Part shown: one piece after another, positions 27,909 to 36,100 of the stretch
Numbering within the stretch: position 1 is the stretch's first letter
Layout: every line of letters begins with the position of its first letter
From: Acidobacteriota bacterium
Lineage (GTDB): Bacteria > Actinomycetota > Acidimicrobiia > Acidimicrobiales > RAAP-2
Assembly (NCBI GenBank): GCA_018970215.1
Contig: JAGWWX010000004.1
Coordinates: 1 to 52,690, forward strand
Direction: 5' to 3'
DNA: 52,690 nucleotides
Notes under the pieces: model-generated
The model's input: the letters and a program-made list of their open reading frames with translations, nothing else
Told to the model about the DNA's origin: nothing
Databases searched by the model: none
Program-made: the position numbers and the translations under genes

Positions 27909-28715
27909 TTACCGACCTAGTTGCCGTGATCGCTCGGCCGATGCCGACACTGCTTCGAGAAATGCCGCACGCACGGCGCGCGACTCCAACATTCGTAGTC
28001 CCGCCGCAGTAGCTCCGCCAGGTGAGGTCACTTGCGAACGAAGCTCCTCGGGAGAACTGGCCGTAACACTCAGCATTTCGGCGGCGCCCATCAGTGTTCC
28101 CACCACCAACTCTCGCGACATCTCGCGAGGAAGTCCTTGATGCACGCCGGCCTCGATCAGTGATTCGGCGACAAGGTAGATAAATGCCGGGCCACAGCCC
28201 GAGACTCCTGTCACGGCATCCATGTGACGCTCCGAGACACGAACAACGGATCCGACCGCCCCAAGAATGGACGACGCCCACTCCAGATCGTCACTGGTAG
28301 CCGTCACGCCTCCCGAGATTGCCGACACTCCACGGCCGACGAGGACGGGTGTGTTGGGCATCGCGCGGACCACGGCCACGCCATGTGGCAGAACCGCACT
28401 CAGTCGATCGGTCGAGAGACCTGCGACGACCGACATGACTCGCGTCACGCCGCACGCACCGACCAAGCGAGCAACACTTTCTGCGTGTTCAGGCTTCACG
28501 GCGAGTACCGCACCCGTCGAGGGACCGACGTGCTCGAGCTCAAGGCTCGCTACGACGCTGACGCCAGGGAGGTCTTGACCCAGGACGTAGCGCGTGAAAG
28601 CATCATGCTCCACAATCACGATCTTCTCCGGCTCGCACCAGTGGGCCGAAACGAGGCCCGTCGCTAGGGCGCTCCCCATCCGACCGCCGCCGACAATTAC
28701 GAGGTCAAAAGCCAT
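27909..28715 (-). CDS. proC: Pyrroline-5-carboxylate reductase
   Basis: 268 aa. It carries out the last step of proline synthesis, NAD(P)H reduction of pyrroline-5-carboxylate. The dinucleotide site LVIVGGGRMGSALATGL is at the N-terminus, RAMPNTPVLVGRGVSAI is near residue 120, and the C-terminal signature VTSPGGATAAGLRMLE is intact. No ribosome site is obvious before ATG 28715. It is sandwiched between the mycothiol genes and rex, with a 31-nt gap upstream. Confidence 0.95.
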   Translation of the reverse strand: MAFDLVIVGGGRMGSALATGLVSAHWCEPEKIVIVEHDAFTRYVLGQDLPGVSVVASLELEHVGPSTGAVLAVKPEHAESVARLVGACGVTRVMSVVAGLSTDRLSAVLPHGVAVVRAMPNTPVLVGRGVSAISGGVTATSDDLEWASSILGAVGSVVRVSERHMDAVTGVSGCGPAFIYLVAESLIEAGVHQGLPREMSRELVVGTLMGAAEMLSVTASSPEELRSQVTSPGGATAAGLRMLESRAVRAAFLEAVSASAERSRQLGR

Positions 28716-28746
28716 GGTTCCACGCTAGTGCAAATGTGAAATGTGC

Positions 28747-29229
28747 CTACCGGCGGCGGCGGCGTCGGTAAAGGGCGGGAAATCCGAGGCTCATCACCGT
28801 CGGAAACAGTTCATCCACGAAGTGCACCGCCGCACCCGTAATCTCGTCCAGCAGTTCTGGCGTGATCTCCGCGACGGGGAATCGACCGACGAGATAGAGA
28901 CCGTCTTCGGGACCGAGCGCCACGTGGAGTGGGTACATTTCGGCGTTCTTTACCAGTAGGTAGCGATAAATCTCGTCGACGTTTTCTTCCGGAGCGGGCA
29001 TCAGCTCAGTCTCGACGTGAAGAGTCCGCTGACGCCACGTGAGCCATACCGCGATGTAGTCACGCTCGTCGCCGCGAAACCGCAAAAGCCACCGCGGGCA
29101 GTCACTGGTGATATCTGGCTCTTCGATGTGAATCAGAGTGTCGGACGCCAACCAAGGGGACGCCCATTCGTGAATAGTGGCTGCGAGTCGCTGACGATCG
29201 GCGCCGTCGGTAAGACGAGTGTGACTCAC
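28747..29229 (-). CDS. YbjN-domain protein, partner of mshA
   Basis: 160 aa starting at GTG 29229, which overlaps the mshA stop as GTGA; a GTG two codons earlier is possible. The alpha/beta sequence with LLRFRGDERDYIAVWLTWRQ and FVDELFPTVMSLGFP matches the YbjN/type III chaperone-like family. That family also lies next to mshA in mycobacteria (Rv0487, from memory). Its molecular role is unknown. The C-terminus ends in an arginine run. Confidence 0.8.
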   Translation of the reverse strand: MSHTRLTDGADRQRLAATIHEWASPWLASDTLIHIEEPDITSDCPRWLLRFRGDERDYIAVWLTWRQRTLHVETELMPAPEENVDEIYRYLLVKNAEMYPLHVALGPEDGLYLVGRFPVAEITPELLDEITGAAVHFVDELFPTVMSLGFPALYRRRRRR

Positions 29230-30446
29230 CGACACAGCAGTAGGGCGCCGGATTGCAGTCGCTCGACAAGGTCACCGATAGCGCGCGCCGTCCGGCACCA
29301 GGTGTACGTTGCTGCGTTTAACCGCGCCGCATCTCGCATTGCGGGCAAGACGGTGGCGTCAAGTGAGCTGACAATGGCCTCCGACCAGTCCAGTGGGTCG
29401 CGTGAAGATAGGAGTCGCCCATTGACATGATCGTGCACCAACGTGGTGAGCCCTCCGACGGCCGAGGCAATCACGGGTGTGCCACACGCGGTCGACTCCA
29501 ATGCCACCAGTCCAAAACTTTCGGCGAGCGATGGCACCAGCGTGAGGTCGGCCGCGCGATACCACGTCGATAGCAGCTGATGTGATTGGGGGGCGACAAA
29601 CGAAACATTCTCAATTACCCCGGCATTCGCGATTCGCTCACGCAGATGTCGCACAGCTTCGAGACCGTGGGGGCCGCTCGGGCCACCGACGATCGCTAAA
29701 TGACCAACGCCAAGACGTTCACGAACTGCGAGGAATGCTTCGAGTGCCAAATCGGCACCCTTCAGAGCCTGGATGCGCCCCGCGAATAGAAGAAGTGGTT
29801 CGTGAAGTGGCATATGGAGCGCGAGACGCGCCTCCCGGCCCGGTCCGGGCGAAAAGAAAGCGTGTTCGACACCGAGCGGAACGATGTGGACCCTCGCGGG
29901 GTTGGCGTTGTAGTACTCCACTATCTGGTGGGCCTCGACATCGCAACTGGCCAAGATGGCGTCCGAGCAACCAATAATTCGCTGCTCTTCTTCTGCCCTC
30001 TCTTCCGACTCCGCCTGGAACGTCGCCGCCTTAATCCGCTCCAACGTGTGAAAAGTGCAAATCAGGGGAATATCGAGTTCGTGCTTCAGGCGATGACCCG
30101 CGATACCACTGAGCCAGTAGTTCGCGTGGATGACATCGGGCAAAGGTCCTCGGCGCATGTCAATTGACACCGAGTCGGTGAACTGCTCAAGGTGTTGCCG
30201 CAGCGCATCCATAGAGAGAGAGGAGGCCGGCCCGGCGGTGATGTGTCGAACGCGCAGACCCGGCTCGACATGAACTTCATCGCGGAGAGATGGTTCGTCG
30301 CGACGGGTGTAGATCGTGACGTCGTGACCGTGACGTGCGAGGGCCGCGCCCATTTCACGCACATACACATTCATTCCCCCGCCGTCGCCCGTGCCCGGTT
30401 GCGCTAACGGGGATGTGTGATACGACAGCACGGCAATACGGGCCAC
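29226..30446 (-). CDS. mshA: D-inositol-3-phosphate glycosyltransferase (mycothiol synthesis)
   Basis: 406 aa, GT4 family. It transfers GlcNAc from UDP-GlcNAc to 1L-inositol-1-phosphate, the first committed step toward mycothiol, the main thiol of actinobacteria. The N-terminal loop SYHTSPLAQPGTGDGGGMNV is characteristic of MshA. VPLGVEHAFFSPG and the C-terminal nucleotide-sugar motif AESFGLVALESTACGTPVI are present. GTG 30446 shares one base with the stop of the upstream regulator gene (TAGTG). Confidence 0.93.
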   Translation of the reverse strand: MARIAVLSYHTSPLAQPGTGDGGGMNVYVREMGAALARHGHDVTIYTRRDEPSLRDEVHVEPGLRVRHITAGPASSLSMDALRQHLEQFTDSVSIDMRRGPLPDVIHANYWLSGIAGHRLKHELDIPLICTFHTLERIKAATFQAESEERAEEEQRIIGCSDAILASCDVEAHQIVEYYNANPARVHIVPLGVEHAFFSPGPGREARLALHMPLHEPLLLFAGRIQALKGADLALEAFLAVRERLGVGHLAIVGGPSGPHGLEAVRHLRERIANAGVIENVSFVAPQSHQLLSTWYRAADLTLVPSLAESFGLVALESTACGTPVIASAVGGLTTLVHDHVNGRLLSSRDPLDWSEAIVSSLDATVLPAMRDAARLNAATYTWCRTARAIGDLVERLQSGALLLCR

Positions 30447-30796
30447 TATTTCTTCCCTTCCGCATCGTTATCCGTTAAGAAACTCCTCAAAATAGTGAGG
30501 AGTGCTTGGCGCTGCGCATCGCTCAGTCGAGGATCCGACTGAATAGCCAGTTCGGTCGTACCCGTGCGATCTTCGTCGAGAATGCCTGCTTGTACGTAGA
30601 GCGATTCAGCCGAAATCTCTAGGGCCTTGGCAATCTTCTGCAGAATTTCCGCGGAGGGTTTGCGCAGATTTGCCTCTATCTGTGACAGATAGACGTTCGA
30701 TACACCCGCGAGTTCGCCCAGTTTTCTGAGCGAAATCTGAGCACGGGCACGGTGTTCGTGGATGAAGCCACCGAGTCCTTCGCGTTCACGTGCCAC
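30446..30796 (-). CDS. XRE-family helix-turn-helix regulator
   Basis: 116 aa from GTG 30796, 2 nt after the sodX stop; the longer reading to 30859 lies within sodX. Residues about 10-70 are a Cro/C1-type helix-turn-helix (SLRKLGELAGVSNVYLSQIE, KPSAEILQKIAKALEI). The C-terminal 45 residues are helical and charged and may mediate dimerisation. Its place between the NiSOD peptidase and mshA suggests control of oxidative-stress or mycothiol genes; no operator is identified. Confidence 0.85.
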   Translation of the reverse strand: MAREREGLGGFIHEHRARAQISLRKLGELAGVSNVYLSQIEANLRKPSAEILQKIAKALEISAESLYVQAGILDEDRTGTTELAIQSDPRLSDAQRQALLTILRSFLTDNDAEGKK

Positions 30797-30798
30797 CC

Positions 30799-31191
30799 CT
30801 ACAGCGTAGGAGGATTTCGGACATCCACACGTGGGGGCCGATGAGGTTGAATTACCCATTTGACGTGATGAAGGGGAACGGGACCAAAGGCCCGTGAATC
30901 CCGCGACGCCTCACGGTGGTCGCCGACGAGGACCAGTTCGACACTGCCGAGCCCGACGCGCACCTCACTCACGCGCTTGACGAGCTCTCGCGTAGGGACC
31001 TCTGGATCCGAACACACCACGACGTCGCCGACCCGCAAGGAGCGAGGAATCAGGACTCTTCGTACCGCCCACAGATATTCGCCCGGTGCATACGTGGGAG
31101 TCATGCTGGACCCCTCGACGCGGACACGACGCACGAAAGGTGAAAAACATCGGACGAATCCCGCGAGGGCTCGTGTCGCTAATCTGACCAT
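30799..31191 (-). CDS. sodX: Nickel superoxide dismutase maturation peptidase (S26 family)
   Basis: 130 aa from ATG 31191, preceded by AGGAATGAGGTC. It is a short signal-peptidase-like serine protease. Ser29 in VEGSSMTPTYAPGE and Lys72 in ELVKRV form the expected Ser/Lys dyad, and GDHREASRDSRAFGPV is the C-terminal conserved box. It lies head-to-head with sodN, and in known systems SodX removes the SodN leader to expose the nickel-binding histidine. A clear transmembrane anchor is not seen; residues 8-20 are only moderately hydrophobic. Confidence 0.9.
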   Translation of the reverse strand: MVRLATRALAGFVRCFSPFVRRVRVEGSSMTPTYAPGEYLWAVRRVLIPRSLRVGDVVVCSDPEVPTRELVKRVSEVRVGLGSVELVLVGDHREASRDSRAFGPVPLHHVKWVIQPHRPPRVDVRNPPTL

Positions 31192-31243
31192 GACCTCATT
31201 CCTAGTCGAGTCCCGACGGGAAACAACGGCGAAAGGTAGTCCC
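31192..31243. promoter_or_regulatory. sodX/sodN divergent promoter with an 11-bp palindrome
   Basis: A 52-bp region between two divergent starts. On the minus strand a -35-like TTGTTT (31221-31226) and a -10-like TAGGAA (31199-31204) are 16 nt apart. The perfect inverted repeat TCCCGACGGGA at 31211-31221 sits between them, a good place for a repressor. On the plus strand AAAGG at 31232-31236 is the sodN ribosome site. Promoter assignment is by eye only. Confidence 0.35.
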
Positions 31244-31654
31244 ATGACCATATTGCAGCGAATCACCGACGTGATTAACGCCACCGCAGATCCGGTTCAC
31301 GCACACTGCGACCTTCCCTGTGGTGTCTACGACCCGGCGCAGGCGAAGTTGGAAGCGCAGTCTGTCAAGGCCTGCATGGAGAAGTACGCCGCGAGCTCCG
31401 ATAACGACTTCAAAGTTCGAGCGACCACCATTAAGGAAGAGCGCTGCGAGCTGGTAAAGCACCACCTCTGGGTTCTGTGGACGGACTACTTCAAGCCCGA
31501 GCACGTCGCCGCACACCCCAGCTTGCACGACCTCTTCTGGAAGGCGACGAAGTCGGCCGGTGAAGCGAAGAAGACCAATGACGTTGCTGTGGCCGACCGA
31601 CTTCTCAGTGAGATTGACGCCATCGCCGAAATTTTCTGGGCCACCAAGAAGTAA
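31244..31654 (+). CDS. sodN: Nickel superoxide dismutase precursor
   Basis: 136 aa. The nickel hook HCDLPCGVYDPAQA starts at residue 21. After removal of a 20-residue leader, His1, Cys2 and Cys6 would bind nickel and dismutate superoxide. The remainder is the four-helix bundle (HHLWVLWTDYF). The start is ATG 31244, with AAAGG 7 nt upstream; an in-frame ATG at 31190 would make an implausible leader overlapping sodX. The leader is longer than the 14 residues I recall for Streptomyces. A strong hairpin follows 12 nt after the stop. Confidence 0.95.
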   Translation: MTILQRITDVINATADPVHAHCDLPCGVYDPAQAKLEAQSVKACMEKYAASSDNDFKVRATTIKEERCELVKHHLWVLWTDYFKPEHVAAHPSLHDLFWKATKSAGEAKKTNDVAVADRLLSEIDAIAEIFWATKK

Positions 31655-31666
31655 GTCGCACTACGT

Positions 31667-31705
31667 AGCAAACTGCCCCCGGGGTTTCCCCGGGGGCAGT
31701 TTGCT
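31667..31705. terminator. Perfect 18-bp hairpin terminator between sodN and the acyltransferase gene
   Basis: The arms at 31667-31684 and 31688-31705 are exact reverse complements, separated by TTT. The stem is GC-rich at the loop end and A/T-rich at the base. The 3' flank on the plus strand (GTTGT) is only moderately T-rich. It lies between convergent genes and could serve both strands. Confidence 0.85.
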
Positions 31706-31712
31706 GTTGTAC

Positions 31713-32942
31713 TTACGACGTCCAATAACGACCCAGCAGATATGCCGTCAACCACACCAAAGAAATCATCACTATCGCGAAAACTGCCGTGAGCCACGGT
31801 CGGCGATCGAGCCATACCGAACGCCGGATGGGATTTTCAAAGAATCGATAGCTCAGTGCGGCGCACAGAGTGGCGGCGGCAATCTGCTCCACGCGAGCGA
31901 GCGGCGACAGCGAGGTCATCACGCCGTACTTAATCTGTGCGTACTGCTCGGGGAGTTTGAGCCACGCCCAGTGAAAGAGATAGAGCGAATACGAAATATC
32001 GCCGATATAGCGAAGTGGTTTCGTCGCAAAGAATCGTGACGGCGCAAACGGAAGTGTGGCGCTACCGAAGAACAGCAGCGCTCCTGCCGGTGCGCAGGCC
32101 CACCACGTCAACGTCCCAGGAACCAAACTTGAGTCGGTCAATGTGTACGCCGCCGCCACGATGATGGCGAGTGACAACCAACCGACGAAAGTCGCTACGC
32201 GTGCATTGATCGTTCGCCAACTCGTCGGTAGCGCGGCGAGGAGTGCGCCCAGTCCAATCTCCCAGAAGCGAGTCTTCGGAGAAAAATAGGCGTAGGGACT
32301 CCCGGTGGTGAGCTGAGCGCTTTCGTACGCTGACCACGCCACAATGAGGGCGAGAACGCCTGAGAGGGCCACTCGATGACGACGGAGTCCCACCACGGCC
32401 GCCGTCAGCAAGAGGAGAAGCGGGACGACAAAGTAGAACTGCTCTTCGACTGCGAGGGACCAGTAGTGCGTGATCAGAGATGGAGGGAGACCCTGGGAGA
32501 AATAGTCCATGCCGACCGTGATGAAGTGAAAGTTCACGCGAAATGTTGACGCCCAGCGAAGATCCTCGAGCAACGGAATGGAAGTGAACGGTCCGAGGTA
32601 GTAGTACGCCGTCAACACCGTGCCAATCATCACGAGAGTGGCCGCTGGCATGATGCGGCGGATCCGACGGGTATAGAAGCGACCGAGGATGGCAATAGCT
32701 GATGTCAGTCGTTGGTCCGACTGAGCCATCGAGAGGGACTCACGGAGCAGAAGCTCAGTAATGACAAAACCCGAGATCACAAAGAAGACGTCAACTCCGA
32801 TGTACCCACCGGCAAAGTGAGGCACCTTTGCGTGGGCAATGATGACCAAGATGACCGCGAGGGCGCGCAACCCCTGGATATCCGGACGAAAGTGCTGCTT
32901 CTCGGATTCGACGTATCGCGACGTTTCATCAAGTACGTTCAC
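31713..32942 (-). CDS. Acyltransferase 3 family membrane protein (OafA/YrhL type)
   Basis: 409 aa with about ten hydrophobic helices. RPDIQGLRALAVILVIIAHA, GGYIGVDVFFVISGFVIT and HYWSLAVEEQFYFVVPLLL are the defining motifs of the acyltransferase 3 family, which O-acylates cell-surface sugars or lipids. There is no C-terminal SGNH hydrolase domain. The GTG start shares one base with the stop of the zinc-finger gene upstream (TAGTG), so it appears to be the last gene of the lectin operon. A glycan or surface-polymer substrate is plausible but not shown. Confidence 0.9.
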   Translation of the reverse strand: MNVLDETSRYVESEKQHFRPDIQGLRALAVILVIIAHAKVPHFAGGYIGVDVFFVISGFVITELLLRESLSMAQSDQRLTSAIAILGRFYTRRIRRIMPAATLVMIGTVLTAYYYLGPFTSIPLLEDLRWASTFRVNFHFITVGMDYFSQGLPPSLITHYWSLAVEEQFYFVVPLLLLLTAAVVGLRRHRVALSGVLALIVAWSAYESAQLTTGSPYAYFSPKTRFWEIGLGALLAALPTSWRTINARVATFVGWLSLAIIVAAAYTLTDSSLVPGTLTWWACAPAGALLFFGSATLPFAPSRFFATKPLRYIGDISYSLYLFHWAWLKLPEQYAQIKYGVMTSLSPLARVEQIAAATLCAALSYRFFENPIRRSVWLDRRPWLTAVFAIVMISLVWLTAYLLGRYWTS

Positions 32943-33133
32943 TACGCCTCTCCCATCTGAGGATGCGCCGCGCAGGATGTGTAAAGCGGATTCGCCTCAA
33001 GAACATCACGGGCAATCTCGGCTCCGCAGGACACGCATCGGCGGTATGTCCCGTCGGCTAAACGACGCATAGCCGTGGCGACGTCATCCAAGGTTTTTTC
33101 TATGTGGGCGACAGATTGGTTTTCGTTTGACAC
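32942..33133 (-). CDS. Small DksA/TraR-type zinc-finger protein
   Basis: 63 aa. The N-terminal half is a helix (IEKTLDDVATAMRRLADGTY), followed by RRCVSCGAEIARDVLEANPL and TSCAAH. This is the DksA/TraR C4 finger layout with the last cysteine replaced by histidine (C3H). Such short relatives bind RNA polymerase or lack an assigned role. The GTG start lies 9 nt after the stop of the giant FN3 gene, and the stop overlaps the acyltransferase start. Confidence 0.8.
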   Translation of the reverse strand: MSNENQSVAHIEKTLDDVATAMRRLADGTYRRCVSCGAEIARDVLEANPLYTSCAAHPQMGEA

Positions 33134-33142
33134 GCGTCGAGC

Positions 33143-36100
33143 CTACGAGGTCTGGTGGGTGTAAATGAGGTACACCACCATGTTGTCGCGGGCGACGAGA
33201 TTCCCATCACTGGACACATCGGCAAACGATGGCGCACCAATCATGTCTTGGAAGTTCGAGAGGGCTGAACTCGTTCCCGTCGAAAGGTTCGTCGCCAAGA
33301 TGGTGTAGCGGTTATACGCGGGGTCGTACTCGTAGTTGTAGAGATAGCCATCAATCACAGCCCGTCCCTGCCAGTTAATTCCTGGAACATTGACTGACGT
33401 CAGCAACACATCACCATTGGTATCTACGCCGTCATAGCGATGAAGAATCATTTCGCCGCTGCGGTCAAAGAAGTACAGCTGCCCGTCGTTCGATGGGACT
33501 AGGTAGGAATAGTTGTATCCCCACATAGTGGTACCCGGCAGGAGAGACGACTCTCCAGAGCTCAGATCGATGACTGTCAGGCCATAGAAGTTGGATACGA
33601 CGACCGAATTTTCACCGTAGAGAGCAATCGAGTTGGCGCAGTTCGTAGCCGTACTGGCGAGGTACGTCGTGTCGCCCGTCGCCGACACCACCAAGATGCC
33701 GGTGTCGAACCAGTAACTGCCGTAGCCCGTGGTGTAGTAGACCACGGAATTGTCCGCACGTGCCACACTGCCTCCGACACTGACGTTCTCCGGCAGAGCC
33801 GTGGTGGTGTCGAGCGTGAACGTAACGGCGCCATTGAGAATTCGCACAATGGTGTTGCCGCTGTGATACCAGACTGCGCCGTCCGGTGTCACTGAGGCGG
33901 AGTACGGCCACGTGGGAATGGATGCAACGGCGCGATAGTTACTGGCTTCATACTTGTCGGCTGTCGTCACGGTCGTTGAGGCGCCCCCGCCCATTCCGCT
34001 CCACCATCCGTAACCCTGAATCGTGACGCGATACTCGGTGGACGCCGTGAGGCCACCAACGCGGCACGTATTCACTCCCGGACCTTCGAGCGAACGACAC
34101 TCCGTGACGTAGGTCCCGTCCATTGTCGAGATAGTCATCTGTGAGAACCACATCGAACCGTACGTTTCGGTACTCGTCCAGGTTCCCGTTACTTCATTAC
34201 CGAACACCGAGAGAGAGACCTTGGTGATCTGCACGTACGGATCCCCGGGCGTAAAGAAGACCTGTGCCGGAGTCGCACCCCAGTTGTTAATAGCTTCCAG
34301 CACAACTCGGTAGTTCTTACCAAGAGTCATCCCCGCGAGCCAGCTAGACGTTTGCCACCATCCACACCACCCCTGCCATGTCAACGTCTCGGTCCCGTCG
34401 GCGTTTTGGAGATAGACCGACAAGCGATATTCGCTCAGACCAACCTCGGCGGTGTTATCCGGTGCTGTCCACGTGGCCTGGAAACCAGCTAGTTCATTTC
34501 CCGAAACCGCAAAGTCGGTAGCGGCGTGCAACTTCGGTGCCACAACGTCGAGCTGGCCGATCGCTACGACGTTCGCCTCCGCGGACCGAACGTCACCCGC
34601 CATACCGCCGTACTCAATAAATCCCGCACCCCACGTCGTGGCGCTCATGTCGTTGTAGCAGTCGTTCGTGCCCTGCATGAGTGTCGATTCACTCATTGCC
34701 CAGTTGTTCGGTTCGTAGTAGCAGAAACTCGGCACGAATCCATTGACGCCAACGCCGGTACCCACAACACCGTTGCCTCCTGGTCCCGACATCGCGGCCC
34801 CTTGAGCGAACTGCGTACCAGCCAAAGGACCGGCCACGATGAACCACTTTTGGAACGACGCCAGTGGGTCAGACTGGTAACCCTCAGTCCACGATGTGGT
34901 GGGGTCGTTATTGGCGTACATGTAGGAGAACTTCAGGTCTCCCGTGACTGGGTCACGAATGTACGCCGGGTCGTCCGTTATCGCCATATAGAACTGGCTG
35001 GCGTAGCCGTAGAGAAATTGGTACTGCGCAAGGGTGAGCGGGGCCGCCAAGTATCCCTGCATGCCAAAGAGCGAGTACTGCGACGCGGCCGACAGCACGG
35101 TCCCGAACGTTCCCCAATTGGACATCAACTGCAAATAGTGATCCGTTGCGGGATTGTAAAGAATGTTGTTCGGAGTCGCAATGACGTACAACTTCATGGG
35201 CAACTGAGACGAGTCCGGGCGAATTTCGAGGTTGGCGAGGTCGTGATTAATGGACTCTTCGGACCCTTCCAATACCATGACGGGTCGTCCGCCCCAGTAG
35301 TTCATGCAGTAGGTGCCGCACGTCTGTCGCCAGTTCGGCCACGACAGTCCGACAGTGCCGTGCGTGACGTAGACGCTCACCATCCAGTTCGGAGGCAGGT
35401 TGGAGACCGATATCGGGAGACCACTCGTTGCGGCCGCTGAAATCAAAGTTGATGTCTCTGGCTTCAGTGACGAGAACACCGCCGGAACACTGACGGACGG
35501 CTGCGAGGTAGTACAACTCCCGATCACCAGGGCCGCCGAATCTCCCGCTGCGTTCGTGGCCACGACGGCGGCGCTGTACGACACGCCCTCGGTCAAACCT
35601 GTCACGTAACACGTCGGCGTACCGGCATCAAAAGTCGTCGGACCAGATACCGCCGACGTCGTGCACGAGTGAGCCGTACCACTTTCGTCCGTCACCGTCA
35701 TCGTGTAGCTCGTGATTGGCGCATTGAGACCCGCGAACTCGGACGGGTTCCAGCGGCCTTGCACCCAGGTCGCACCCCACGTGTACACCGTCCCCCACGT
35801 TGGCGTCGATGGCTGGGGCGTTTGGGGCATCGCGGAATATCCCGTTTTCAGGATTCGATGGGGCCAGACATCCGTGTCCAGTGGCAGTGCCTGATTATTG
35901 ACGGTGTAGACCGATGCGATGTACCCGTTGAGGTCGGAGACGTACGTCCACGTGTTATGCACCGTGTCAAAGGTCGCGTACCGTCCCCAGCAGTCAGATC
36001 CAATGTAGAGAACATCGTTGGCGTCGAACGCCAGACGGTACGGTGAACAGAGATCGCCGTACCACGTCACGTTGTAGGTAGCGCCAGAGATCCCATCAAA

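Noticed and set aside
28716-28746. Rex operator upstream of proC/rex
   Set aside because: The segment contains one TGTGAA half-site but no facing TTCACA at the required spacing; the nuoA upstream region also lacks one.
34526-35440. Plus-strand open frame of 304 codons opposite the giant FN3 gene
   Set aside because: It is antisense to the C-type-lectin-like region and has Arg/His/Val-biased composition without a family pattern.
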